53,638 nucleotides of DNA, from contig NZ_SKFG01000023.1 in NCBI RefSeq assembly GCF_004344915.1, forward strand, positions 1-53,638. The letters run 5' to 3'. Position numbers and translations under genes: made by a program. Under the pieces are notes generated by a model. That model had not been told where the DNA came from. It did not search any database and saw only the letters and a list, made by a program, of their open reading frames with translations. Positions within the stretch are counted from its first letter, which is position 1; each line of letters starts with the position of its first letter. This document shows positions 1 to 7,827 of the stretch, piece after piece. The DNA comes from Paenibacillus albiflavus. Its GTDB lineage: Bacteria > Bacillota > Bacilli > Paenibacillales > NBRC-103111.

Positions 1-1
1 T

Positions 2-769
2 ATGGACACTCAGTATATGCAGAGAATTGCTGAGGAATTTAAGCAATTTGAGACAATCTTCCTGAGACAAATTGGAGAGAAGCATTTTCGCGCTAGAATA
101 TTTACAGTAGAAGAGGAATTGGACTTTGCTGGACATCCGATTTTGGGAGCGGTATCAATCATTCATGAAGAACTGTGTTCAGATGAAAGTAGCATAACCG
201 CAGTCTTTGAGTTAAACAATAAAACACTGCAAGCAGAATCGATAAAAAAAGGTGACTATTTCCAAGCCACGATGAATCAGGGCGTTCCTGAGTTTTTGGG
301 GTCTGTTGAGGGTGAATTGAGGAACATATTCTTGCAGGCGTTGAATCTTACAGTCGACAATCTTCATTCAACGTTACCAATAGAGGTTGTTTCAACAGGG
401 TTGCCGTATTTGATTGTCCCTCTCGCTTCGGGGTTGGAACAGGCAAAGATCAGCGTCAGAAACTTAGAGGAACAGCTAAACAAAATTCAAGCGAAGTTTG
501 TTTATTTGTTTGATGTAGACAGAATGGAAGGTCGCACTTGGGACAATTTTGGAGCTGTAGAAGATGTGGCAACCGGCAGCGCCGCCGGACCGACTGGAGC
601 TTATCTTTACAAATGGAATATCTGCAAAGAAACAGGGGAAATCATTATTAATCAAGGCGGTTTTGTGGGAAGACCCAGCAAGATAAAAGTTTTTACGGAC
701 CCATCCACAAGAGAGATTAAAGTGGCGGGAGACGTTAAGATAATTGCAAAAGGGCTGCTTTTAATATAA
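2..769 (+). CDS. PhzF-family isomerase-like protein (5' partial)
   Basis: This is a member of the PhzF/diaminopimelate-epimerase-fold family, whose phenazine-pathway founder is an isomerase; the substrate here is unknown. Visible family signatures are FTVEEELDFAGHPILG near the N-terminus, matching the usual FTPexELPFAGHPTLG, and DVATGSAAGPTGAYL near the C-terminus, matching the DPATGSAAGPLxAYL active-site segment. The frame is open to the window edge. Family members normally carry about 25-30 more N-terminal residues (Y-x-VDVF-type start), so the ATG at base 2 is probably an internal codon and the gene begins outside the window. No neighbouring gene suggests a pathway. Confidence 0.85.
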   Translation: MDTQYMQRIAEEFKQFETIFLRQIGEKHFRARIFTVEEELDFAGHPILGAVSIIHEELCSDESSITAVFELNNKTLQAESIKKGDYFQATMNQGVPEFLGSVEGELRNIFLQALNLTVDNLHSTLPIEVVSTGLPYLIVPLASGLEQAKISVRNLEEQLNKIQAKFVYLFDVDRMEGRTWDNFGAVEDVATGSAAGPTGAYLYKWNICKETGEIIINQGGFVGRPSKIKVFTDPSTREIKVAGDVKIIAKGLLLI

Positions 770-892
770 AGGTGAAAACCCCTGTTTAAGGAAAAAACTC
801 CTTTTACAACCACTTCTAGTACGTTATAATACAATTATCAGACAGCTTGATCCACTTATCAAAAGATACATATTGATATTGGAGGTATGGTC

Positions 893-1039
893 ATGGTCAA
901 TCGCAATAGAAAAATGATTTTCACAGCCCTCAGCACAGCTCTAGTCGTGACTATGTTGCTTGTAAGCAGCACAGTCTATGCCCAAAGTGCTGAGCCGAAG
1001 ACAGCAGGAGATAAGAAGGTTGAAGTTATTAAAGGTTAA
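893..1039 (+). CDS. Small secreted peptide precursor, 48 aa
   Basis: Short gene with a good ribosome site (GGAGG at 881-885) seven bases before the ATG at 893. An in-frame ATG at 887 lies too close to that site. The product has a basic start (VNRNRK), a hydrophobic core (about residues 7-25) and a signal-peptidase-like VYAQS site near residues 27-30. The mature tail is only about 20 residues, charged, ending KKVEVIKG. This layout resembles exported peptides in general, including signalling-peptide precursors, but no Rap-type receptor gene is adjacent and I do not recognise a family. A terminator-like hairpin follows at 1136-1182. Confidence 0.5.
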   Translation: MVNRNRKMIFTALSTALVVTMLLVSSTVYAQSAEPKTAGDKKVEVIKG

Positions 1040-1135
1040 TGAAATAACATACTATCTGCGAAGACAGCATTGAGTCTTACAATTGTGAAGTGCATCCAGT
1101 AATGGCTGTTCATTTGAATGAGGAATAAGAAAAAG

Positions 1136-1182
1136 AGAAACGGCTGAAGTCCTTGATAAAAAGGGTTTTAGCCGTTTCTGTT
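1136..1182 (+). terminator. Hairpin terminator or attenuator before the AlkD-like gene
   Basis: A 19-bp stem (1136-1154 with 1161-1179, three G-U pairs) surrounds the loop GATAAA. An A-rich run precedes it and TTTCTGTT follows the CGGCT/AGCCG part. It ends about 20 bases before the AlkD-like start, so it may end the peptide transcript or attenuate the next gene. Confidence 0.6.
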
Positions 1183-1202
1183 AATGAAGGGAGTGTCAAA
1201 CC

Positions 1203-1910
1203 ATGAATGTAGAATTGGTCATGCAGGAGCTTGAAGCTCTCGGCAAGGTACGACTCAAGAAAATGTACTTGTCTAACGGAGCGCACGAACCGCTTTTTGG
1301 CGTGGCGACAGGCGCTATGAAGCCAATTGCCAAGAAAATCAAAATCAATCAACCTTTGGCTGAGCAGCTTTACGCCACAGGAAACTACGACGCCATGTAC
1401 TTTGCTGGCATCATTGCAGATCCGAAAGCGATGACCGAGGCGGATTATGAGCGGTGGATGGATGGGGCTTATTTTTATATGCTATCCGACTACGTGGTTG
1501 CGGTAACTTTGGCGGAATCCGATATTGCGCAAGAAGTTGCCGATAAATGGATCGCAAGCGGCGAAGAGCTCAGAATGTCAGCGGGATGGAGTTGTTATTG
1601 TTGGCTTTTGGGCAGTCGGAAGGACGTTGAGTTTGCCGAAAGCAAAATCGCTAACATGTTGGAGATTGTGCAAAAGACGATTCACAATTCTCCCGAACGA
1701 ACGAAATCTTCGATGAATAATTTTATGTACACAGTAGGGGTATCCTATCTGCCGCTCCATGATAAGGCAGTCGAGACCGCAAAGGCAGTAGGCCAAGTAG
1801 AAGTTAAACGGGACAAGAAAAAAAGCAGTATCTTACACGCTTCCGAAAGTATTCAAAAGGCGGTTGAAAAAGAGCAACTCGGTTTCAAACGAAAATATGT
1901 AAGATGTTAG
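1203..1910 (+). CDS. AlkD-like DNA alkylation repair family protein (copy 1)
   Basis: A 235-residue all-helical protein of the HEAT-repeat DNA alkylation repair family. AlkD members are DNA glycosylases acting on N3/N7-alkylated purines, but this subgroup's activity is inferred from family only. Conserved stretches include SNGAHEPLFGVATGAMKPI, YDAMYFAGIIADP and SAGWSCYCWLLG. The ribosome site AAGGGAG (1187-1193) precedes the ATG. A second copy at 16007 is about 82% identical by hand count and the same length, so this is an old local duplication now flanking the mobile-looking region between them. A hairpin upstream and a terminator at 1984 make it monocistronic. Confidence 0.75.
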   Translation: MNVELVMQELEALGKVRLKKMYLSNGAHEPLFGVATGAMKPIAKKIKINQPLAEQLYATGNYDAMYFAGIIADPKAMTEADYERWMDGAYFYMLSDYVVAVTLAESDIAQEVADKWIASGEELRMSAGWSCYCWLLGSRKDVEFAESKIANMLEIVQKTIHNSPERTKSSMNNFMYTVGVSYLPLHDKAVETAKAVGQVEVKRDKKKSSILHASESIQKAVEKEQLGFKRKYVRC

Positions 1911-1983
1911 ACGTTTTACTTGAACTGGACAACCAGGCATACTAAGATGCACAGGTTCATAACAAATCGGATTATGTAGCAGC

Positions 1984-2013
1984 CCGAACGTCTTTAGCGT
2001 TTGGTTTTTTTCT
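1984..2013 (+). terminator. Rho-independent terminator after AlkD-like gene 1
   Basis: CCGAACG (1984-1990) pairs with CGTTTGG (1998-2004) around a 7-base loop, followed by a seven-T run (2005-2011). Confidence 0.8.
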
Positions 2014-2231
2014 GTATTTGTGTGATATTTTGCATTGCAATCAAGAATTGTTCCCACTTTGTACACAAATTTTGGCGTCTTTTGTAAATATTTATCAAAA
2101 AGTCTGGTAAATTAGTGTAAAATACCGTAACATAGTGGGGGCTATTTTTTTGGGGAATTTTCATTCACAAGGTTATTAAGGTGGGAATACTGAATTTTCA
2201 TAATACATATAAGGGAGAGAATTAATTAACA

Positions 2232-2753
2232 ATGAAAAAGATATTAACATTTGTACTAGCTATTTCTATGGTTGCTATCCTTGCGGCATGTGGTGGGAGT
2301 GACAAATTAACAGATTATAAGAGTAAAGACAGCAAGTTTCAAGTAAGTGCCACTAGTGGTTGGAAAGATTCGAAAGGCCAATTACATCCAGAGAGTGACC
2401 TTGAAATCTATAATCCTCAAAAAGAAAAATATTTCATGACACTACTCGAATCAAAAGAGGATTTCAAAGATGGTTCACTACAAAAGTATTATGATTTAGT
2501 TACCCCAGATTTCGTTTCTTCAATAGACGCTCCAAAACAAGGAGATGTAAAAGAAGTTACGATTAATGGTAATAAGGCGCTACAATTTACGCTTGAAGGT
2601 ACTTCAGGCGGTGTAAATGTTGCTTATTTAATCACAATCATCGAAACACCTACACATTATGGACAATTGATGGCTTGGACGCTTAAGAGCAATTGGGATA
2701 AATATAAAGACGAATATACGACTTTAGTCAACAGTTTTAAAGAAGCAAATTAA
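2232..2753 (+). CDS. Secreted lipoprotein, PsbP/DUF1795-like
   Basis: 173-residue exported protein. Residues 1-20 form a signal peptide ending in a lipobox LAAC (Cys at about residue 20), so the mature protein is expected to be lipid-anchored on the outer face of the membrane. The rest is a small mixed alpha/beta domain (SKFQVSATSGWKDSKG, then GNKALQFTLEG and LVNSFKEAN at the end) with the general look of PsbP-like/DUF1795 stress or lipid-binding proteins. That family assignment is tentative. GGGAGAGA at 2213-2220 lies 11 bases before the ATG. It stands alone, with a terminator at 2863. Confidence 0.7.
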   Translation: MKKILTFVLAISMVAILAACGGSDKLTDYKSKDSKFQVSATSGWKDSKGQLHPESDLEIYNPQKEKYFMTLLESKEDFKDGSLQKYYDLVTPDFVSSIDAPKQGDVKEVTINGNKALQFTLEGTSGGVNVAYLITIIETPTHYGQLMAWTLKSNWDKYKDEYTTLVNSFKEAN

Positions 2754-2862
2754 TCCTTGACCTTTTGACCTGTATAGTTTAGAAATACCCCATTAGCAAG
2801 ACACGTAATTATTAATAATAGCCTTTATTTAGGGGCTGTCCTATACGTCACTAAAAAATAAA

Positions 2863-2908
2863 AGCAGGTGGAGATAAACGCACGTTTAAACTCCATCTGC
2901 TTTTTTGT
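2863..2908 (+). terminator. Rho-independent terminator after the lipoprotein
   Basis: AGCAGGTGGAG (2863-2873) pairs with CTCCATCTGCT (2891-2901, one G-U), then a T run. The preceding AGGGGCTGTCC (2831-2841) is the kind of sequence often seen at insertion-sequence ends, so this may be an IS-borne terminator. Confidence 0.75.
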
Positions 2909-3623
2909 TTTTTGGGGTAATTGAAAGTAGTTAGGCGGATGTCCGCTGCTTATAATAGATTGTGGGCTAATTTACTATGGCAGCTATATATTTGGCTTGA
3001 ACAATATGTTTGCGTTTAATGGGCAGTGTAGTAAAGCGAATGCAGTTAAGATACCCACAAAGTGAATAGATGATGAAAATTTTGGTATAAAAAAGACGCT
3101 AAAAACAGCCAGATTCAGGGTACTCATCCAAAAGTGTTCAACAGTCCTCACTCAACACATGTGGAATCGGTGGCTTTGTTGGAGAGGGATGGTACAGAGC
3201 GGTAAAAATCTAGTAGTGGAGCGAGTTTGGGGAGTAGTACAGATGAAATGTAAATGTGAAACGGAAGCGTGAAAATGGTAGAGTTGACTGATTGTTGACA
3301 AATTAAATAGATTAATAGTGAGATTCCTGATTCTTGAATCGAGTTCAATATTAGGACAGGGGTTCGCCCCCCTCATCTCCCTAAGTATTGTGAGAGAGAG
3401 CATCCATAAGGGTACTTTTTGTTATATATCTGGAGTTATTGTAGGGTTCGTTGTGGTTATAACACATTGATATGGCTGATCTTATGGTATAAACTGTTAA
3501 CAAATGGCGAGGTCCGAAAATAAGTCTGGGAGAAGGCTTTCGGACACTTGGGTACATTGTGGGACATGCCGTATACCACACTGGCAGAGATGAGGAATGA
3601 TATAGAAAGGTTGGTCGTATTAG
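2909..3623. other. Intergenic stretch with scars, no convincing gene
   Basis: No open frame here has both a start signal and a protein-like composition. It holds an ssrA-like 3'-end scar (3354-3380) and one copy of the 19-base repeat CACTCAACACATGTGGAAT (3149-3167), which recurs at 46709. It reads as debris from integrated elements. Confidence 0.5.
3354..3380 (+). other. Degenerate tmRNA (ssrA) 3'-end scar A
   Basis: The segment begins GGACAGGGGTTCG and ends CCCCTCATCTCC. This matches the T-arm plus acceptor end of Bacillus-group tmRNA as I recall it (GGACAGGGGTTCGACTCCCC...), with about one base deleted in the loop. No other tmRNA body is present around it. Probable attachment-site relic. 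Confidence 0.55.
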
Positions 3624-4280
3624 GTGGCATCAAAAAAAAACGGGAGGAAGGCTAAAGAAAACATTCAGAAAACAAATAACACTGAATACATTTCTTTAAC
3701 GATAACAGGTTTGTCAGCGTTTTTTGCACTTTTGGCGGTTATAATATCGATTTGGAGCTGGAATGTTTCTGAAAGAAGCTACAGGCTAGCTGAGAAACAA
3801 GATCTAGAAAAAAAGACTGCAATATGGATTGGGGAATACTATAAAGACAAAAAGGAAATCAAGTTCACCTCATCTGCCGATGAGATTAAGCTGCAGATTG
3901 GGAATGTAATTTTCCCTAAGGAAATGGAAAAAGGCAAGAGCTACATTCAGCCGCCCAATTTTACATATCCAACAACACTACTTGAGGTTTCATTGTCCGA
4001 TTATGTGAACAAGAGCGTGCCACGAAGTCCAGATCACATTAGTGTCGCGGAAATGCACATACCGTTAGTTGTTCAATCACAATATATCGCTGCAGGTAAT
4101 ACTTATAGTGTTCAATCAATATATCGATTAATTTTTTTGTCCACAGTGTCTCATCAAGAATTTAAAATGCCTACAGTGGAAATACAAGGCATTATTTTTA
4201 ATAGACATTTAGACATTAACGAGGATGCAGCTAAGGTGTTAGAGTTGGAATGGAAACGTATTAAGTCCGAAGCAAAATAA
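3624..4280 (+). CDS. Membrane-anchored protein of unknown function
   Basis: 218 residues from a GTG start. The Lys-rich N-terminus (KKNGRKAKENIQK) is followed by one transmembrane helix at about residues 27-47 (ITGLSAFFALLAVIISIWSW) and a predicted soluble domain of about 170 residues. I do not recognise the domain. The start is chosen because the frame opens just before it and an AAAGG lies about 14 bases upstream, a weak ribosome site. It sits between two ssrA-like scars, which suggests cargo of an integrated element. Confidence 0.5.
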   Translation: MASKKNGRKAKENIQKTNNTEYISLTITGLSAFFALLAVIISIWSWNVSERSYRLAEKQDLEKKTAIWIGEYYKDKKEIKFTSSADEIKLQIGNVIFPKEMEKGKSYIQPPNFTYPTTLLEVSLSDYVNKSVPRSPDHISVAEMHIPLVVQSQYIAAGNTYSVQSIYRLIFLSTVSHQEFKMPTVEIQGIIFNRHLDINEDAAKVLELEWKRIKSEAK

Positions 4281-4299
4281 GTTCATCTAATATAGTCAT

Positions 4300-4367
4300 T
4301 CGGGTGACAACTGTGGCTACACCCATAGGAACCTATGTGGTGTTATCTTCGGACAGGGGTTCGACTC
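4300..4367 (+). pseudogene. ssrA: tmRNA (ssrA) 3' fragment, scar B
   Basis: CTACACCCATAGGAACCTAT followed by GTTATCTTCGGACAGGGG and TTCGACTC resembles the last pseudoknot and T-arm of Firmicute tmRNA, judged from memory of that RNA. The match stops abruptly at 4367 in the middle of the T-arm, and the missing acceptor end appears 2.2 kb away at 6573-6588. The tmRNA 5' half and tag-peptide frame are absent: the bases upstream belong to the 3624 gene. It is therefore a non-functional 3' fragment. Confidence 0.6.
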
Positions 4368-4590
4368 AGTTATTATCGGTAGTAGGGAACATTCCAAAAT
4401 ATTTACATGTCCTTTACCTTTTGATAAGAAGGTTGTAAATAAACTTAAGTCATTAAATATTAATTGGGATAGAGTTGAAAGGGGAGAACAATCTGCACTT
4501 AAAACAATATCTGATTCTACAAGAACACACCGTGAAATCACATCAGAAGAGGTTGAATGGCTCTTATCAGTGTGTCAGAATAGAGGGTAA
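4353..4590 (+). pseudogene. Open-frame fragment fused to the ssrA scar, no start codon
   Basis: An open frame runs from the scar to TAA at 4588-4590 and encodes about 70 protein-like residues (REHSKIFTCPLPFDKK, then SDSTRTHREITSEEVEWLL). No ATG, GTG or TTG exists in the frame upstream before a stop, so the N-terminus was lost when this DNA joined the ssrA fragment. I do not recognise the family. A strong terminator directly follows. Confidence 0.5.
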
Positions 4591-4597
4591 ATAAAAA

Positions 4598-4627
4598 GCA
4601 TCTCTTGAAGAAAGAGATGCTTTTTAT
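4598..4627 (+). terminator. Rho-independent terminator
   Basis: GCATCTCTT (4598-4606) pairs perfectly with AAGAGATGC (4612-4620), then TTTTTAT. The A-run before it lets it work in the reverse direction too. Confidence 0.8.
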
Positions 4628-4711
4628 TTGATAGTGATTGTATAAACATTATAAATTCTACTTGAAAACTTCTACCTTTAGGAAATCTGTTTATTTGCAA
4701 ATTGAACCATA

Positions 4712-5167
4712 TTAAACGGTGATTAATGAAAACAACGTTTGTATATCAAATATAATACTTAACCCGTTATAAATGAGTACAAAAAAATACCCCCATCCAT
4801 CATCCTTAATATCGCCCAGCATTTCCACTAATGATTTGAAAAATCCAAAGAATTTACCGATGAAATATGAAAGATAAAACCCAATTAGAGTAAATCCAAT
4901 TGACATGAGCCGTGTTATTGCATTTTTAGCCTCATCAAGTAAATGTGTTAAACCTACCATCGAAAGGGCTTCTCTTTTTTCCGCTGAGAATAGAGAGGAG
5001 GAGTTAATTGTATTTAAAGCTTCATTCAATTTTTGCGAAAGACTCACTGATAACGTGATATTAGTTACTGTAAATAAAATACACAATACAAGGATAAATT
5101 TAGTAGCACCTGAAAGATTTTCAAACCATCTTCTTAGATTTTCGTACCAGCTTCTTAGAGTTTCCAT
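4712..5167 (-). CDS. Small multi-pass membrane protein, unknown function
   Basis: From the ATG at 5167 (AAGGTGG three bases upstream) the product is 151 residues. It has an amphipathic N-terminus (RSWYENLRRWFENL), a helix at about residues 25-45, a linker, and two further hydrophobic segments (IGFTLIGFYLSYFIG and YFFVLIYNGLSIIF). The open frame continues upstream to 5374 but has no credible start there, and that part resembles a different protein, so I place the start at 5167. It lies inside the cassette that splits the ssrA fragment. Function unknown; a membrane effector is one possibility. Confidence 0.45.
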   Translation of the reverse strand: METLRSWYENLRRWFENLSGATKFILVLCILFTVTNITLSVSLSQKLNEALNTINSSSLFSAEKREALSMVGLTHLLDEAKNAITRLMSIGFTLIGFYLSYFIGKFFGFFKSLVEMLGDIKDDGWGYFFVLIYNGLSIIFDIQTLFSLITV

Positions 5168-5374
5168 AGTCCACCTTATTAGTTTTGGTTTTTTTGAATG
5201 TGCCTTACCTGCTGCCGGCGCATAGTGGCATTTTTGACGACTCCAAGAAGTATCTAACCCGAGCCGAATGGTTGAGATGAAAATACCATTTGGTAAAGTT
5301 TCTTGTTTGACCGTTCTGTAATCCTCATCTGTAAGGAGTTCTTTGGTCAACTTCTTCAACCGGAAATTTTCCAA
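5168..5374 (-). pseudogene. N-terminally truncated fragment with a FISTIRLGLD segment
   Basis: In frame upstream of the membrane protein lie about 69 residues (LLTDEDYRTVKQETLPNG, then FISTIRLGLDTSW). This resembles the VSTVWLGLDHxF segment found in small phage- and plasmid-type hypothetical proteins. The only start is a TTG at 5374 without a ribosome site, and an in-frame stop lies a few codons upstream. It is best read as a remnant. Confidence 0.35.
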
Positions 5375-5524
5375 TGATTCTATCTAAATAAAAATCAAAA
5401 TATTGATTTTTAAAATCTTCTATTTTTTTCTTTATGATTTAAGTGGTTTAAACTTAATTTCGATACATTAGCATTAATTTGATATCCTGAATTTTGACCA
5501 ATGAATAAGATAATATTCTTTTCA

Positions 5525-5713
5525 TCAGGTTTCATTAAAGGGTTCAGGTAACTGAAAATCATTTATATCATATGAATGTATTTTTATCTCCTTTCCATTT
5601 CTTTTTTGTGTTTTTACCTTTTTATATAATTCTGTCATCTGAGATTTGTATAGGTGTTCGTTCTTATTTTTTACTATTCTTAATTTCGTTGATAAACTTA
5701 ATTGTTTTGTCAT
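5525..5713 (-). CDS. Possible small basic protein, 62 aa
   Basis: A short lysine-rich frame (TKLRIVKNKNEHLYKSQ, then TQKRNGKEIKIHSYDINDF). There is no clear ribosome site before the ATG and no recognised family. The surrounding DNA is very AT-rich, which makes chance open frames less likely to be this Lys-rich. It may be a remnant of the same cassette as its neighbours. Confidence 0.25.
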   Translation of the reverse strand: MTKQLSLSTKLRIVKNKNEHLYKSQMTELYKKVKTQKRNGKEIKIHSYDINDFQLPEPFNET

Positions 5714-5842
5714 AAATTGTAAGAAATCGATTTAAGGGCTTCTATCTTCGCTTGCATTTTCTTCTCCTTACTTTAGTGTTTTTTTCAGTATTAAAATATA
5801 AATTCTCTAAATTATAAGTATTATCCTCTACAATATCTTTGT

Positions 5843-6394
5843 TCAAATTGCAGGAAGCGTACCAGTTTTTAGATAGTTTTTTAATGCGGTGGCAACAATA
5901 GGTTCTTTTAAATTAATAAATTCATTGTTGCGTTTATTGTATGACTGTACATACTCATTTAAAAATAGATTAATTTTATGCATTGTTTGAGGTGTTCTTG
6001 CGGTTACTGATTTTTGTGATTGAAGAAACAAGGAATAGATACTGCTTAGAAATTCAACTATATGTTCACCGTCCTTATAGTGAACATTTTTTTGTACCCA
6101 GTATCCTTCAACAAACAAGAGGTTTATTAAATTAGATTTTAGTGCCGACAATATTTCTTTTTTTCTTTCAATATTGTAATTCAGCCATGTGACGATAACT
6201 GCAGTAAGTTTCTCAATTTGATTATTCAAAATGATATTTAAATGTTCATCACTTATTTCACCTAAAATGCATTGGAGTCCATGATACTGTTTTAATATTT
6301 CTGAAATTGAAATGATGAAATCATGAATTCTATTAACCTCTATTGTTGCAAATACTTCATCAAATATTTGAAAGATTTCTAAATACTGAACCAC
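5843..6394 (-). CDS. Hypothetical helical protein of the ssrA-splitting cassette
   Basis: 183 residues from GTG at 6394. It is predicted to be almost entirely alpha-helical with no transmembrane segment (ILKQYHGLQCILGEISDEH; EIL-SALKSNLINLL; HKINLFLNEYVQSYNKRN). The frame stays open upstream to about 6448 without an ATG, and AAAAGGAG near 6453-6460 does not line up with a start in this frame. The N-terminus is therefore uncertain and may be frameshifted. No family recognised. The strong AT bias marks it as acquired DNA. Confidence 0.45.
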   Translation of the reverse strand: MVQYLEIFQIFDEVFATIEVNRIHDFIISISEILKQYHGLQCILGEISDEHLNIILNNQIEKLTAVIVTWLNYNIERKKEILSALKSNLINLLFVEGYWVQKNVHYKDGEHIVEFLSSIYSLFLQSQKSVTARTPQTMHKINLFLNEYVQSYNKRNNEFINLKEPIVATALKNYLKTGTLPAI

Positions 6395-6572
6395 TAAGGA
6401 ATGTACTTCTTCAGACTTGCGATTTGTTTCAAAGAAATCTCTTTTATTTTAACTCCTTTTCATCATGTAAGTGTTTCCAACATTTATCTTCATTATCATA
6501 ACGAAAGTAGAATGGAATACCTTCTCCATCGTTTATGTTATGAAAATATTGTTCATCAGTTTTCTTCAAAAC

Positions 6573-6627
6573 ACTCCCCTCGCCTCCATAAATCAAAACC
6601 ACAACCTCAAGGTGGTTTTTTGCTGTT
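6573..6627 (+). other. tmRNA acceptor-end remnant (scar C) plus its terminator
   Basis: ACTCCCCTCGCCTCCA (6573-6588) is the acceptor-side end of a tmRNA and continues exactly where scar B stops: both contain ACTC at the break. A hairpin (AACCAC with GTGGTT, about 6596-6617) with a T6 run follows, as expected just behind an ssrA gene. Removing 4368-6576 would restore a continuous T-arm and acceptor strand. Confidence 0.6.
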
Positions 6628-7360
6628 CTACCTATTTAAAATCGAAGAGGAATATATGAAAAAGCGCTACTCCACAGAATATATGGCTCGAAATTGAAGA
6701 GCTTTCAGATGGTTTCGACGTATTGTTTGAGAAGATGTTCTTATTCAAAATCAAACCCGTCATGGTTAAAGACTACGTAAAGTCCAGAAATTATGAGTGG
6801 GACTCCGTAGCTGGATCCTGAAGGAAGGAATCGTTTTTTTTTTGGAGAGGGTCAGGATATGTACTTCTCGCTTCACCTCGACTTTGAACTCTCTCAGCTC
6901 CTTTCCACGCTTGCATATTGCCCTGTTTATATTTCTAAAACAGTTCATCCTGAAATTGTCCCAATCTACTTCTTTAGCCTCTTCTCAGGCTTGATCAAGG
7001 CATTTCGATCTCTCCTCAATCCTCTATCCTATCGTTTCCCCTCCCTCCAGCGGCAAACTATAATTACTTTTTTGGCTCTGATTATCCCCGTCTAAGCTTC
7101 TTTTTTTGTCCTGTTCTTGTGTAAACTTTAATTGCTAAAAAATTGGCGAAATGGGGGAGGATGGACTTAGAATCCTTGTGTCTGTAAGGCGGTTGGAGGT
7201 AAGGGAAGGGTGACATGTGTGGGACGACTAATTTGGACTTTGACACCTATGACTTGATTCTACGTCGACAGGAGCATGGTGTAAACCTATTAAGTTGTGA
7301 ACTATAACAGTCAATAAGTTAAGTTCAGATCGATGCTTCAGAGGTAAGATCTCCATTACC

Positions 7361-7396
7361 AAGCGCCTTTCGGATTAATCCGAAAGACGCTTCTTT
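7361..7396 (+). terminator. Strong hairpin terminator
   Basis: A 16-bp stem with one mismatch, AAGCGCCTTTCGGATT with AATCCGAAAGACGCTT (7361-7392), is followed by CTTTT. It isolates the restriction locus from upstream transcription. Confidence 0.7.
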
Positions 7397-7507
7397 TGCA
7401 TTCAAAACGCAAATTTCTCCTAGCAACGAGGGAACGCCGACAGAGGTAATTGCAGATCTGGGGGTACTTCTCGTCATATAGCCTATTGCAATTTAGACCA
7501 TTAAAAT

Positions 7508-7523
7508 ACAAACGATCGTTTGT
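7508..7523. promoter_or_regulatory. Perfect 16-bp palindrome, candidate controller operator
   Basis: ACAAACGATCGTTTGT is a perfect palindrome 59 bases before the start of the controller-like gene. Controller proteins of type II restriction systems usually bind symmetric boxes at this position to autoregulate. The same 12-base core AAACGATCGTTT recurs at 50967-50978. Confidence 0.55.
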
Positions 7524-7581
7524 TTATTGCCGGAGACATTTCTTTTACTGTTAATACAAGAAGTTGCAGGGGGGATTACTT

Positions 7582-7827
7582 ATGAAGAAAGGCACGATTA
7601 GCTACGAATTCGGAGTCAATGTTCATAGGATAAGGACCGAAGTTATGGACCTGACTCAGGAAAAACTAGCTGAACTAAGCGGGTTAAGCTCCGTTTACAT
7701 CGGTGAGATAGAACGTGGGATGAGGAACGTAAGCTTGGAAATTGCAGAGAAGATTGCTGATGGACTTTCCATCGATCTATGTGAGCTTATAAAGTATGAT
7801 AGACCAAATCAGGAGGACGATGAATGA
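7582..7827 (+). CDS. Restriction-modification controller protein (XRE-type C protein)
   Basis: 81-residue helix-turn-helix protein. The ATG at 7582 follows AGGGGGG (7568-7574); the longer frame start at 7564 would precede that ribosome site and is rejected. The HTH reads LTQEKLAELSGLSSVYIGEIERG followed by MRNVSLEIAEKIADGL, which is typical of controller proteins. These time restriction-enzyme expression so that methylation comes first. Its stop overlaps the nuclease start (ATGA at 7824), so the two are translationally coupled. A palindrome at 7508 is the likely operator. Confidence 0.8.
   Translation: MKKGTISYEFGVNVHRIRTEVMDLTQEKLAELSGLSSVYIGEIERGMRNVSLEIAEKIADGLSIDLCELIKYDRPNQEDDE

Larger units (their letters stand above)
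6395..7581. other. 1.2-kb stretch without a convincing gene
   Basis: This holds the ssrA 3' remnant (6573-6588) with a terminator-like hairpin, and a start-less frame at about 6675-6820 (EELSDGFDVLFEKMF, then KPVMVKDYVKSRNYEW) that looks like a gene fragment. A pyrimidine-rich stretch with no coding signal spans 6840-7120. A strong hairpin (7361-7396) and the promoter/operator of the restriction locus complete it. Confidence 0.5.

Noticed and set aside
3148-3581. Three minus-strand frames of 66-83 codons
   Set aside because: Low-complexity, cysteine- and serine-scattered translations with no ribosome site, overlapping scar DNA.
6401-7095. Four plus/minus frames of 60-98 codons
   Set aside because: They cross a tmRNA remnant and a pyrimidine-rich stretch, and have no ribosome sites or protein-like composition.
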